NCBI RefSeq assembly: GCF_018861045.1
Contig: NZ_JAHKQJ010000002.1
Location: forward strand, 398,826-462,825
DNA from: Octadecabacter sp. B2R22
Lineage (GTDB): Bacteria > Pseudomonadota > Alphaproteobacteria > Rhodobacterales > Rhodobacteraceae
Length of the DNA: 64,000 nucleotides
Reading direction: 5' to 3'
This document shows positions 34,632 to 44,313 of this stretch, in pieces. The translations under genes and the position numbers were made by a program. A model generated the notes under the pieces. The model was not told where the DNA came from, did not search any database, and saw only the letters and a list, made by a program, of their open reading frames with translations. Each line of letters starts with the position of its first letter. Positions within the stretch are counted from its first letter, which is position 1.

Positions 34632-36038
34632 ATGACATTGAACACAGCAGATGACGGGTTTGTTGCGCGGTTGCGGAAGCTTTTGCCAGAAGCTGCGTTT
34701 CAAGCGGATCCGACCGGGTTTCTACAAGAACCGCGCCGGCGGTGGTCCGGGCGCGGGGTTGTTGTATCGCCGGCCAGTGTTGCTGAGGTTTCGACGTTGA
34801 TGGCCGCGTGCTTTGAGGCGCATGTTCCTGTGGTGCCCTATTCCGGTGGGACCGGATTGGTGGGCGGACAGATCACCGAAGCGTTTGAGCCGATCATCCT
34901 GTCGCTTGCACGGTTGAACACCGTTCGAGGCGTTTACGTTGATGAGAATGTTTTGGAGGTCGATGCGGGTATTATTCTTGCTGATGCCCAACAGGCGGCG
35001 GCTAATGTTGGGCGGCTTTTTCCGCTGTCTTTGGCCTCTGAAGGGTCCGCGCGGATTGGCGGGTTACTGGCGACGAACGCGGGGGGATTGAATGTTATCC
35101 GCTACGGCAATGCACGGGCGCAGTGTTTGGGGCTTGAGGTTGTGCGGGCTGATGGCACGATTTGGAACGGCATGAGCCGTTTGCGCAAGGACAACACGGG
35201 GTATGATCTGCGGGATTTGATGATCGGGTCCGAGGGGACGTTGGGCGTGATTACCGGTGCGAGTCTGCGTATGATGCCACGCCCTGCGGATGAGGCAACT
35301 GCGATGTTTGTGGTGAAAGACCCAGCTGCGGCAGTGGCGCTGCTTTCGCGCGCGGGAGAGCAACTGGGTGAAAGCATAACAGCGTTCGAGCTAATCCACC
35401 GACAAGGTTATGATTTCTTGGATGAAGTGGCGCTGGAGTATCGTGCGCCCTTTGCCACGACACCGGAATGGTGCGTCTTGACGAAGGTCGGTGTGGGGCA
35501 GGGCCAATCCGCACAAGCCGCGCTTGAGACCCTGTTTGAAGCCGCTGGCGACCTTATCGTTGATGGGGTGATTGCACAGTCACACCAACAGGCAGATGAT
35601 ATGTGGGCCATCAGGGAATTGATCCCCGAAGGCAATCGCCGTATCGGATCGATTTCCTCGCATGATATTTCTGTACCAATTTCCAAGGTGCCCGAGTTTA
35701 TTGCGAAAGCACCAGACTGCTTGGCGCAGATCGGGGCGTTCAGGATCAACTGTTTCGGGCATCTTGGGGACGGCAATTTGCACTATAACGTCTTCCCCCC
35801 CGAAGGGCGCGCCCGCGATGAGTTTACCAACCAGCGTGAAGACATCAAAACGGCGGTCCATGACCTCGTTCATCAATTTGGCGGGTCTGTCAGTGCCGAG
35901 CATGGCATCGGGCGTCTGAAGGTCACGGATTTAGAAACCTATGGCGATCCGGCAAAGCTTGCGATGATGCGGGCGATCAAGGATGCGCTTGATCCGCGTG
36001 GTATTCTTAATCCTGGTGCTGTTCTCGCGGTGCGGTGA
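34632..36038 (+). CDS. FAD-linked 2-hydroxyacid dehydrogenase (GlcD family)
   Basis: This is a 468-residue flavoprotein of the D-lactate / D-2-hydroxyglutarate / glycolate oxidase family. The FAD domain has PYSGGTGLVGG, LLATNAGGLNVIRYGN and MIGSEGTLGVIT. The C-terminal half has the metal-binding FGHLGDGNLHYNVFPP and SAEHGIG. Single-protein form with no GlcE or GlcF neighbours favours a D-2-hydroxyglutarate or D-lactate dehydrogenase. The exact substrate is open. Confidence 0.88.
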   Translation: MTLNTADDGFVARLRKLLPEAAFQADPTGFLQEPRRRWSGRGVVVSPASVAEVSTLMAACFEAHVPVVPYSGGTGLVGGQITEAFEPIILSLARLNTVRGVYVDENVLEVDAGIILADAQQAAANVGRLFPLSLASEGSARIGGLLATNAGGLNVIRYGNARAQCLGLEVVRADGTIWNGMSRLRKDNTGYDLRDLMIGSEGTLGVITGASLRMMPRPADEATAMFVVKDPAAAVALLSRAGEQLGESITAFELIHRQGYDFLDEVALEYRAPFATTPEWCVLTKVGVGQGQSAQAALETLFEAAGDLIVDGVIAQSHQQADDMWAIRELIPEGNRRIGSISSHDISVPISKVPEFIAKAPDCLAQIGAFRINCFGHLGDGNLHYNVFPPEGRARDEFTNQREDIKTAVHDLVHQFGGSVSAEHGIGRLKVTDLETYGDPAKLAMMRAIKDALDPRGILNPGAVLAVR

Positions 36039-36096
36039 CCTTGCACTGGGCGGTCCTGCGTCGTAACAGGGCGCGGATAAGGAATAAGGGTGAATT

Positions 36097-37335
36097 ATGC
36101 CAGTTCTGGTTATGAAATTCGGCGGCACAAGCGTCGCGACCGTCGACAAGATCCGGCGCGCGGCCAAGAAGGTCGGCGTTGAGGTCGCTAAAGGGTACGA
36201 CGTTATTGTGATCGTGTCCGCGATGTCCGGTGAGACCAACAAACTTGTGGGTTTCGTGAACGACACGTCGCCGCTGTATGATGCGCGTGAATACGATGCG
36301 ATCGTATCATCCGGTGAAAACGTTACGGCTGGCCTTATGGCGCTGACGTTGCAAGAAATGGAAGTGCCCGCGCGCAGCTGGCAGGGCTGGCAAGTGCCGG
36401 TTCAAACGACAAGTGCGCACGCCAACGCACGGATCGAAGAGATCCCGACAGATAACATCAACGCCAAATTCGGCGAGGGCATGAAAGTTGCTGTCGTCGC
36501 CGGTTTCCAAGGGATCAGCCCTGAAGGTCGGATCACAACGCTTGGGCGCGGTGGGTCTGATACAACTGCTGTGGCCTTTGCGGCTGCATTCGACGCTGAG
36601 CGTTGCGACATCTACACTGACGTTGACGGCGTCTATACAACCGATCCACGCGTCACGGATAAGGCCCGCAAGCTGGACAAAATCGCGTTTGAAGAGATGC
36701 TGGAGCTCGCGTCATTGGGCGCCAAAGTCTTGCAGACGCGGTCTGTTGAACTGGCTATGCGATACAAAGTGCGCCTGCGCGTGCTATCATCATTTGAAGA
36801 ACAATCTGACGAAGCCGGAACGCTCGTCTGTGCGGAGGAAGAAATCATGGAATCCAACGTAGTAGCAGGCGTCGCTTTTAGCCGCGACGAAGCAAAAATG
36901 ACATTGATCTCTGTGGCGGACCGCCCAGGCATCGCTGCCGCAATCTTTGGCCCATTGGCCGAGGCAGGCGTGAACGTCGATATGATCGTGCAAAACATCT
37001 CTGAAGAGGGCCGCACGGATATGACCTTTAGCTGCCCGATCGATCAGGTGGCCCGCGCCGAAAAAGCGATGGCAGAGGCGAAAGCCAATGATGAGATCAA
37101 CTTCCATGATTTGGTCGCGGACACGGATGTTGCCAAGGTATCTATCGTTGGGATCGGGATGCGTTCGCACGCGGGTGTTGCTGCAAAAATGTTCGCCACG
37201 TTGCGCGACGAGGGGGTGAACATCAAAGTCATCACCACATCCGAGATCAAGACATCCGTTCTGATTGACCGCAAATACATGGAACTGGCTGTTCAGTCGC
37301 TGCATGACGCATTTGAGTTGGAAAAAGTAGCATGA
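36097..37335 (+). CDS. lysC: Aspartate kinase
   Basis: This is a 412-residue enzyme that phosphorylates aspartate, the first step to lysine, methionine and threonine. The kinase motif KFGGTSVA is at residues 6-13. The catalytic domain covers about 1-245 and two ACT domains (about 265-330 and 345-405) give feedback control. The ribosome site ATAAGGGTGAATT precedes the ATG. An acetyltransferase gene overlaps its stop by 4 bases. thrC lies about 3.5 kb upstream. Confidence 0.97.
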   Translation: MPVLVMKFGGTSVATVDKIRRAAKKVGVEVAKGYDVIVIVSAMSGETNKLVGFVNDTSPLYDAREYDAIVSSGENVTAGLMALTLQEMEVPARSWQGWQVPVQTTSAHANARIEEIPTDNINAKFGEGMKVAVVAGFQGISPEGRITTLGRGGSDTTAVAFAAAFDAERCDIYTDVDGVYTTDPRVTDKARKLDKIAFEEMLELASLGAKVLQTRSVELAMRYKVRLRVLSSFEEQSDEAGTLVCAEEEIMESNVVAGVAFSRDEAKMTLISVADRPGIAAAIFGPLAEAGVNVDMIVQNISEEGRTDMTFSCPIDQVARAEKAMAEAKANDEINFHDLVADTDVAKVSIVGIGMRSHAGVAAKMFATLRDEGVNIKVITTSEIKTSVLIDRKYMELAVQSLHDAFELEKVA

Positions 37336-37775
37336 GCCTAGTTGTTCGCCCCATTGACGTCGCGGACCACGCGGAATGGGACGGGCTTTATGCGGCCTAC
37401 GCTGAGTTCTACGGCGTAGAGCAGACCGCCGAAATGCGTGACCGCGTGTTTGAATGGCTGACGACCCATGCTCACGAAGTGAACGGGTTTTGCGCTTTCA
37501 ACGAAGGTGAGATGGTCGGGATCACCCACTACAGGGTCTTTGCACGTCCTCTGGCTGCGGCAACAGGTCTGTTCCTTGATGATCTGTTTGTATCCCCCGA
37601 GGCCCGTGGAACGGGTGCGGCTGGTGCATTGATTGATGCTGTAAGAGGCGAAGCGCAGAAATATGGCCACAGCGTCGTGCGTTGGATCACAGCCGAGGAC
37701 AACGCCCGTGCGCGTGGTCTTTACGACAAAATCGCGGAACAGACCGCTTGGGTGACCTACGACATCAAAGTTTGA
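37332..37775 (+). CDS. GNAT N-acetyltransferase
   Basis: This is a 147-residue acetyltransferase. The acetyl-CoA binding motif is LFVSPEARGTGAAGALI near residue 85. The start overlaps the lysC stop (ATGA), so it is translated with lysC. The substrate is unknown. Confidence 0.88.
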   Translation: MSLVVRPIDVADHAEWDGLYAAYAEFYGVEQTAEMRDRVFEWLTTHAHEVNGFCAFNEGEMVGITHYRVFARPLAAATGLFLDDLFVSPEARGTGAAGALIDAVRGEAQKYGHSVVRWITAEDNARARGLYDKIAEQTAWVTYDIKV

Positions 37776-37802
37776 CGCAATAAGTGTCTTTTTTTGAATA
37801 GA

Positions 37803-37822
37803 TGCCGCAAAATGCTGCGGCA
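37803..37822. terminator. Stem-loop after lysC-acetyltransferase
   Basis: A TGCCGCA / TGCGGCA stem with a 6-base loop lies 28 bases past the stop. A weaker 5-bp hairpin (37773-37787) followed by seven T lies just before it and is the more likely terminator on the plus strand. Confidence 0.5.
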
Positions 37823-37921
37823 CCAAAGCACATTGTAAAATGTCTCCAAACCTTCATGGTATGACCATTGCGGCAACGTTCTCCCACAGGTAGTGTTGGT
37901 GTCGCGCGTGTGGGAGTGGAA

Positions 37922-40162
37922 ATGCCTCAAGGATTTGAATCTGAAAGCCGAAAACTTCTCGGGCGGCTGCGCGATGTCATGGCGAGTGGCGTCGAAGGGC
38001 AGGCGCGTCTGGACGAAATCGTTGGCCTGATTGCGTCTTCGATGCAGGCTGAAGTGTGTTCGATTTACTTGTTTCGCGACGCGGAAACGCTGGAACTTTG
38101 TGCCACTCAAGGTCTTGAGCAAGAGGCCGTTCACCAAACCCGGATGCGGTTGGGTGAAGGTCTGGTCGGGCGCGTCGCAAAAACACGTATGGTCGTAAAT
38201 ACGGCGGATGCACCCGCCGCCAAAGGGTTCCGCTACATGCCGGAGACCGGCGAGGAGCGCTATTCTAGCTTCTGCGGTATTCCGGTGCAGCGCCTTGGCG
38301 AAACGATGGGTGTATTGGTTGTACAAAGCCGAGACCCAAGGGAATTTACCGCTGATGAGGTGTACGCCCTCGAAGTTGTCGCGATGGTTCTGGCCGAGAT
38401 GAACGAGCTTGGCGTCTTTGTTGGCGAGGGAGCAGCCCTGCGCGCGCGCCACCAAGAGCCGGTATTGTTCAGAGGGACCGTGGGACAAGAAGGGGCTGCG
38501 GGGGGCAATGTCTACCTGCATGAACCTCGCGTGGTCGTCACGAACGTCATTGCCGATGACCCAGAAGCCGAAACGATTCGTCTTCGCGAAGCCGTCGATA
38601 CGTTGCGCATATCGGTAGATGATATGTTGACCCAGACAACGACGGTAAACACGGATCAACAACAGGTTCTCGAAGCCTATCGCATGTTCGCCAATTCTCG
38701 CGGTTGGATGCGCCGGATGGAAGCGGACATCGCCCAAGGTCTATCTGCGGAAGCCGCCGTCGAGAAAGAACAATCTCTCGCACGGTCTCGGATGGGGCAA
38801 GCGGACCATTATTTGCGCGACCGCCTGCATGATCTCGATGATCTATCCAACCGGCTGCTGCGAATCCTAACGGGACAAAACGCGCAGACGGGGGCTGACA
38901 TGCCCGACGCGCCCGTTCTTGTGGCCCGTAACATCGGACCGGGTGAATTGCTGGAATATGGCAAGACGCTCAAGGGCATCGTGCTTGAGGAAGGATCCGT
39001 CGGGAGCCACGCAGCCATTGTTGCACGCGCATGGGCGATCCCGCTGGTTATCCGCGCGAAGGGGATCACGACCGAAGCGTTGAACGGTGACCGTATCCTC
39101 GTTGATGGGGAACAGGGCATTGTCCACTTGCGGCCCGATGACACCGTCAAAGCCGCCTTTGGTGACAAGATTGCGATGCAGGCCGCTGCACAGGCGCGCT
39201 ATGCTGGCATTCGTGATCTTCCTGCCATGACAAAATGCGGAACGGTTGTGTCTTTGCACATGAATGCGGGCTTGATGGCCGACCTTCCGTCGCTCGAAAG
39301 TTCGGGCGCTGAAGGTGTTGGTTTGTTCCGGACCGAGTTGCAGTTTCTAATCCGCAGTCAAATGCCGAAACGTGCTGAGTTATCAGCGCTTTATGCGAGA
39401 GTAATGGATGCTGCGAAAGGCCAGCGCGTGGCGTTTCGCACGCTGGACATCGGGTCGGACAAAGTGCTGTCCTACATGAAGGCAATCGAAGAACCCAACC
39501 CTGCAATGGGCTGGCGTGCGATCCGTGTTGGCCTTGAAAAACCGGGTGTCTTACGGATGCAACTTCAGGCGCTGTTGCGGGCGGCAAATGGACGTCCATT
39601 GTCTGTGATGTTCCCTTTCGTGGCCCAGCTGGAAGAATACCGCGCAGCGCGCGCCGAGTTCGACAAAGCGATGGCGCGGGAACGCCGCCTTGGTCATCCC
39701 GTGCCCGACGATTACAAAATCGGAGCAATGCTTGAGACGCCCAGCTTGGCTTTTGCCCCTGACGTTTTCTTTGACGAAGTTGATTTCATTTCGATTGGCG
39801 GCAACGATCTAAAGCAGTTCTTCTTTGCGGCAGACCGTGAAAATGAACGTGTTCGTCGTCGCTACGATACCTTGAACGTGAGTTTCCTGACGTTCCTTGA
39901 GCAGCTTATTGCTCGCTGCAAGGCGCACGGTACGCACGTTAGCTTTTGCGGCGAAGATGCGGGACGCCCAATCGAAGCCGCCGCATTTGCAGCCCTTGGT
40001 TTGCACAATCTGTCGATGCGACCTGCATCTATTGGACCTGTCAAACATATGCTGCGCCGGATCGATCTTGGGGAGGTTAAGTCGATCATCGACGAGTCTC
40101 GAATACGGGGCGACCAATCTGCCCGCGAGGCCATCAGCGATTACCTACGCGGTCAGGTATAG
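37922..40162 (+). CDS. ptsP: PTS-Ntr enzyme I, PtsP
   Basis: This is a 746-residue phosphoenolpyruvate-protein phosphotransferase of the nitrogen-related PTS. A GAF domain (about 15-155) senses small ligands. The PEP-utilising mobile domain carries the phospho-accepting His363 in GSHAAIVAR. The C-terminal TIM barrel contains EGVGLFRTE and SFCGEDAG. It passes phosphate to NPr (PtsO) and then EIIA-Ntr; those genes are not in the window. The ATG at 37922 has a GGGAGTGGA site; an in-frame TTG lies further up. Confidence 0.94.
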   Translation: MPQGFESESRKLLGRLRDVMASGVEGQARLDEIVGLIASSMQAEVCSIYLFRDAETLELCATQGLEQEAVHQTRMRLGEGLVGRVAKTRMVVNTADAPAAKGFRYMPETGEERYSSFCGIPVQRLGETMGVLVVQSRDPREFTADEVYALEVVAMVLAEMNELGVFVGEGAALRARHQEPVLFRGTVGQEGAAGGNVYLHEPRVVVTNVIADDPEAETIRLREAVDTLRISVDDMLTQTTTVNTDQQQVLEAYRMFANSRGWMRRMEADIAQGLSAEAAVEKEQSLARSRMGQADHYLRDRLHDLDDLSNRLLRILTGQNAQTGADMPDAPVLVARNIGPGELLEYGKTLKGIVLEEGSVGSHAAIVARAWAIPLVIRAKGITTEALNGDRILVDGEQGIVHLRPDDTVKAAFGDKIAMQAAAQARYAGIRDLPAMTKCGTVVSLHMNAGLMADLPSLESSGAEGVGLFRTELQFLIRSQMPKRAELSALYARVMDAAKGQRVAFRTLDIGSDKVLSYMKAIEEPNPAMGWRAIRVGLEKPGVLRMQLQALLRAANGRPLSVMFPFVAQLEEYRAARAEFDKAMARERRLGHPVPDDYKIGAMLETPSLAFAPDVFFDEVDFISIGGNDLKQFFFAADRENERVRRRYDTLNVSFLTFLEQLIARCKAHGTHVSFCGEDAGRPIEAAAFAALGLHNLSMRPASIGPVKHMLRRIDLGEVKSIIDESRIRGDQSAREAISDYLRGQV

Positions 40163-40171
40163 GCCCAGATT

Positions 40172-40981
40172 TCAGGCTTTTAGAAGCGGGCTCGTCAGTT
40201 TGGACAGCTCTTCGTGGAACGCATCCGCGACCTCATTCTCACCGAAATCACGGCCGAGGGAGCGCAGCCCGAAATGCACATGTGCGATGTCGGTGTAATA
40301 GCTGACAAAAGTGTAATTGGTGCCAGCCCCCGCCGCAGCGCCCAAGATTGGTACGGCCTGACCCGCAAGCTTTTGACCAAGGACCGTGGCAAACTGGGGG
40401 GCGACTTTGCTGATCAGCTTGTTGATCGCGGCCCCTGACAGGCCAATGCGCGCGCCGATGAAACTCGTATCAACGCCGTCGTCATCCTTTCCGTGACCTC
40501 CTTTGCCAAACACCATCAGGCATTGGGCGCGGGTTTCGGGCGCGGTTGGGTCTTCGCCGTGCGTTTCAGCAACATGCTGCACGGCGCGGAAAATCATTGT
40601 TGTTGCGATGGGGAGTTCGGCAAGGGCTGTCGGCAGACCGCCAAGTCCACCAATTGCACCGGAGACCGAGGCAAGAGCTTTATGCGCACGATCAGACGCC
40701 ACAACGCGTCCGATGCCACCACGACTGCGCCCCGCCGCATCATAACTGGCCCGCAATGCGCGCACGGCCGCGCCGTCCAGACGGGTGCGGGTTGCATCAG
40801 GCAGTAGTTTCAGCCCGTCTTCGACTTGTCCTCCAAGGAACGTCACAACTTGCATGAGCACGCCAGACGCCGCGTGTTGGCGGGCGGCAAGGGCCTTAAT
40901 GCGGGCGCGTTCTGCCTCGCCTAAGGGGGCAGGTGGGTTACGGGGGGTGATGTTTCTCATTGTGTCGGGATCAGCTGTCAT
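40172..40981 (-). CDS. EcsC family protein
   Basis: This is a 269-residue protein whose middle and C-terminal parts match the EcsC family: Gly-rich segments IGGLGGLPTALAELPIATT and AVPILGAAAGAGTNYTFVSY. The function of the family in proteobacteria is not known. It converges on ptsP with a 9-base gap. The start at 40981 has AAGGGT directly upstream; an ATG at 40960 is an alternative. Confidence 0.8.
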   Translation of the reverse strand: MTADPDTMRNITPRNPPAPLGEAERARIKALAARQHAASGVLMQVVTFLGGQVEDGLKLLPDATRTRLDGAAVRALRASYDAAGRSRGGIGRVVASDRAHKALASVSGAIGGLGGLPTALAELPIATTMIFRAVQHVAETHGEDPTAPETRAQCLMVFGKGGHGKDDDGVDTSFIGARIGLSGAAINKLISKVAPQFATVLGQKLAGQAVPILGAAAGAGTNYTFVSYYTDIAHVHFGLRSLGRDFGENEVADAFHEELSKLTSPLLKA

Positions 40982-41015
40982 ACCCTTAATATGGGCATGA
41001 AGTGGCGATTTTCAA

Positions 41016-41498
41016 TTAATCGAGCGAATCAAGCCGCTTTCGGACACGCCCACGAACACCCGCCCACGGGCCAAACCCGAGCACACGATCAGGGTTCGTT
41101 GGCGGTGGCATCACCACGCCATTTAGGGGGCGAAACCCGAAGCGTTCGTAATATGGCGCGTCACCAACCAGCAGTACACGTGGCCAGCCAGCGGGGGCTG
41201 CGCGTTCCAAGACATCACTGATCATGAGCCCGCCGAGGCCTTCGCCCTGTCGCGTGGGGTGCACGGAAACAGGGCCAAGCAGCAATGCGTCATGGGCCTC
41301 AATGCGGATCGGCCAGCATCGGATCGCGCCGCCAATCTCTCCGTCATCATCTTGCACGACACTGCAAAAATCGGGAACCGGCGGAACGTCATCGCGAAGA
41401 CGATATGACGACAGCGCCTTGCGCCCAGGCGCAAAGGTCAGATCATAGAGGGCCTCAACGCCCCACCAGTCATCGGCAGTTTCTTGTCGCAGTTCCAT
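41016..41498 (-). CDS. GNAT N-acetyltransferase
   Basis: This is a 160-residue acetyltransferase with the acetyl-CoA motif VHPTRQGEGLGGLMI near residue 80 and a C-terminal LVGDAPYYERFGFRP segment that is typical of YhbS-like enzymes. It is 35 bases upstream of the EcsC gene on the opposite side of that gene's start, in the same direction. The substrate is unknown. Confidence 0.88.
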   Translation of the reverse strand: MELRQETADDWWGVEALYDLTFAPGRKALSSYRLRDDVPPVPDFCSVVQDDDGEIGGAIRCWPIRIEAHDALLLGPVSVHPTRQGEGLGGLMISDVLERAAPAGWPRVLLVGDAPYYERFGFRPLNGVVMPPPTNPDRVLGFGPWAGVRGRVRKRLDSLD

Positions 41499-41580
41499 GC
41501 GCTTAGGTTTCTTCGTGTTTTGCTTTCAATGCAAACAAGTTATTGCTTTGCCCTAACGATAACAAACCACTGAGGCGCAG

Positions 41581-42186
41581 ATGTTTTACCAACCTAAAGA
41601 CGGCCACGGCTTGGCCCACAACCCGTTCAATGCCGTTGTAACACCGCGCCCGATTGGCTGGATTTCGACCCGTGGTGCGGATGGATCAGACAACCTTGCA
41701 CCGTACTCGTTTTTCAATGCGGTTGCTTATGACCCCCCGCAGGTGATGTTTTCATCGACCAGCGTGAAAGAAGATCGAGGGGATACGAAAGACAGCGTTG
41801 CCAATATTCGTGAAACTGGGGTCTTCGCCGTCAACATTGTTGAATATGCCATGCGCGATGCGATGAACCGCACGAGTGGCATGTGGCCAAGGGAGACCGA
41901 TGAATTTGCCGACGCTGGAATCGAAAAAGCGGCTTGCCAAATAATCGATTGCGCTCACGTTGCGGGCGCACCTGCGGTTCTGGAATGCCGTATGACCCAA
42001 ATCATCAAGATCGAAGGGGCCGCGAATTTCGCGGTATTTGGCGAGGTCGTCGGCGTTCATCTGCGCGATGATTGCATGGTGGGCGGTGCATTCGATGTGA
42101 CGCAGTTCCAGCCATTGGCCCGCGGTGGGTATAAGGATTACTCGGTTGTGCGCGACGTCTTCCAGCTCGTGCGGCCAGACGAATAA
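41581..42186 (+). CDS. Flavin reductase-like FMN-binding protein
   Basis: This is a 201-residue protein of the flavin reductase/DIM6-NTAB family. The N-terminal NAVVTPRPIGWISTRGADG and the NLAPYSFFNAVAYDPPQVMF segment form the FMN site. Such proteins bind FMN and act as reductases or partner oxygenases; the partner is not seen. It is divergent from the acetyltransferase gene. Confidence 0.88.
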   Translation: MFYQPKDGHGLAHNPFNAVVTPRPIGWISTRGADGSDNLAPYSFFNAVAYDPPQVMFSSTSVKEDRGDTKDSVANIRETGVFAVNIVEYAMRDAMNRTSGMWPRETDEFADAGIEKAACQIIDCAHVAGAPAVLECRMTQIIKIEGAANFAVFGEVVGVHLRDDCMVGGAFDVTQFQPLARGGYKDYSVVRDVFQLVRPDE

Positions 42187-42189
42187 CGC

Positions 42190-42441
42190 TTAATGCACCA
42201 CGAAATAACGCACGAGACCGTAGATGTAGAACACCGAAAACATCAGGTTCAGCCATTTCAATTGGGGTTCTGTGCGCAGCCAGCCACAATAACACCAGAT
42301 GATACAAAATGGCAGGCTGAGCGACATGGCTAATAAGTGCCACCCTTGAACAATGGCCAGCGTCGATCCAACGCCTAAGACCACTGCAAACTGCTTCATC
42401 CACCGCTCATAGGCGGCGAGGGCCATAAGACCGTTTCTCAC
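42190..42441 (-). CDS. Small integral membrane protein
   Basis: This 83-residue protein has three hydrophobic segments and the pattern WCYCGWLRTEPQLKWLN. The layout recalls short transporter-like halves such as SemiSWEET, but I cannot assign it. A GTG at 42441 with an upstream GGAG is used; an ATG at 42426 is also possible. It converges on the flavin-binding protein gene with 3 bases between. Confidence 0.6.
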   Translation of the reverse strand: MRNGLMALAAYERWMKQFAVVLGVGSTLAIVQGWHLLAMSLSLPFCIIWCYCGWLRTEPQLKWLNLMFSVFYIYGLVRYFVVH

Positions 42442-42521
42442 TCCGATTGCTCCAAGAATAGGCGTCCCGTGGACCCGGGTACGTGCGCCTGTAATCTCCT
42501 TAGAACATCAATGTGTTCGGA

Positions 42522-44210
42522 TCAATGCCCGCCAATAATGCCAGTTTTCACCGAGTAATCGACCGCGATTTCGTAGTCAGGGTCATCGTCGCTATCCACA
42601 ACCAAGTGGCCAGCCTTGGAAAGCAGTTGATGGCAATCATGCGTAAGGTGGCGCAGTTGGATCGCTTTGCCTTGCTCTTCGTATTTGCCGGCGACGGCTT
42701 CGATGGCTTGCAGCGCGGATTGATCAGCGACGCGGGACCCTTCAAAATCGATGATGACTGATTTCGGGTCGTCATTCACTGTGAACAATTCAACAAAGCC
42801 TTCAGCCGAACCGAAGAACAGTGGCCCGTTGATCTTGTAGACCTTTGCGCCCTCTGGCGTGACGTGGGTATTTGCGTGGATGCGACGCGCGTTGGACCAT
42901 GCATAGGCGAGTGCAGACACGATCACACCAACCACAACGGCAATGGCAAGGTTTGTCATGACGGTCACAACAGTTACCAGCACGATGACGAAAGCATCCA
43001 TGCGCGGCACCTTGGTCATCACTTTGAACGAGTTCCACGCGAAGGTACCGATTACGACCATGAACATGACGCCAACCAATGCGGAAAGCGGGATTTTCTC
43101 AATCAAGCCGGAAGCAAACAAGATGAATGCCAACAAGAACAACGCCGCTACCGTACCAGCGATGCGCGTACGACCGCCGGATTTCACGTTGATCATCGAT
43201 TGACCGATCATCGCACAGCCACCCATGCCACCAAAGAAACCAGTGACGGTATTTGCGACACCTTGGGCGATACATTCTTGAGATGCGCCGCCTCGTTTAC
43301 CAACAATTTCACCAACCAGGTTCAATGTCAGCAGGCTTTCGATCAAACCAATGGATGCCAAAACAAGCGAGAAAGGCAGGATAATATACAAAGTCTCAAG
43401 CGTAAGAGGGACCATCGGAATGTGGAAAGGTGGCAGGCCGCCTTCGATACTCGCGAGATCACCGACCAGCAGAACATCGAGGTCCAGCGCGATTGCAAGA
43501 ATGGCAACGATGCCAATGCCTGCCAATGGCGCTGGAACTAGGTTTGTGATCTTCGGCCAAACCCAAATGATCGCCATGGTCAGCGCCGTCAGTGCCAACA
43601 TGAGGTACAGTTTTGTTCCAGTCAGCCATTCGCCATTTGGAATCCCGTGACTGCCGCCATGTGCCGTTCCGGGCACTTGGAACTGGCCAAGCTGGGCAAG
43701 GAAAATAACGATCGCGAGCCCGTTAACAAAGCCCAACATCACAGGATGAGGCACAAGGCGAATGAATTTACCCCAATGCATGAACCCGACGACGAGCTGA
43801 AGCAGTCCCATTAAAACGACCGCAGCAAATAGGTATTCAATACCGTGCAAAACCACAAAAGCAGTCATGACAACGGCCAACGCACCTGTTGCGCCGGAAA
43901 TCATCCCCGGACGACCACCGATCAGAGCTGTAACCAAGCCCACGATAAACGCTGCATATAGCCCGACCAGCGGGTCAACACCTGCAACGAACGCAAAGGC
44001 AACAGCTTCGGGCACAAGCGCGAGAGCAACCGTCAGGCCAGACAGCACTTCGATGCGTAGACGATCAGGTGTCAGATTGCGGCTGGATGGCTTTAGATCA
44101 GCGTCTTCAAGACGACCGACAAGATTAGCGAGGATGGACTGACGCAACGGAGCACCTAATTGTTTGGGGTTCTTTGGCCGCCGTTTAGCCCAAGGTGCCT
44201 GCGCTGTCAC
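42522..44210 (-). CDS. SulP family anion transporter with STAS domain
   Basis: This is a 562-residue inner-membrane transporter of the SulP/SLC26 family. The membrane domain (about 55-430, some fourteen spans) has VALVPEAVAFAFVAG near residue 62 and the GGMGGCAMIGQSMIN signature. The STAS domain (about 450-545) follows with VIIDFEGSRVADQSA. Substrate could be sulfate or bicarbonate; sequence alone does not decide. It starts with GTG at 44210 with an AAGGG directly upstream. Confidence 0.9.
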   Translation of the reverse strand: MTAQAPWAKRRPKNPKQLGAPLRQSILANLVGRLEDADLKPSSRNLTPDRLRIEVLSGLTVALALVPEAVAFAFVAGVDPLVGLYAAFIVGLVTALIGGRPGMISGATGALAVVMTAFVVLHGIEYLFAAVVLMGLLQLVVGFMHWGKFIRLVPHPVMLGFVNGLAIVIFLAQLGQFQVPGTAHGGSHGIPNGEWLTGTKLYLMLALTALTMAIIWVWPKITNLVPAPLAGIGIVAILAIALDLDVLLVGDLASIEGGLPPFHIPMVPLTLETLYIILPFSLVLASIGLIESLLTLNLVGEIVGKRGGASQECIAQGVANTVTGFFGGMGGCAMIGQSMINVKSGGRTRIAGTVAALFLLAFILFASGLIEKIPLSALVGVMFMVVIGTFAWNSFKVMTKVPRMDAFVIVLVTVVTVMTNLAIAVVVGVIVSALAYAWSNARRIHANTHVTPEGAKVYKINGPLFFGSAEGFVELFTVNDDPKSVIIDFEGSRVADQSALQAIEAVAGKYEEQGKAIQLRHLTHDCHQLLSKAGHLVVDSDDDPDYEIAVDYSVKTGIIGGH

Positions 44211-44313
44211 CCCTTGGATGCCTTTCGCGGGTTTTATGGGCCGTTAAACGATTTGAACTCTTCACAAGTTGGAACATGCACGGCAGGGTTGAGAGACAAC
44301 AAGGCGGGGATTT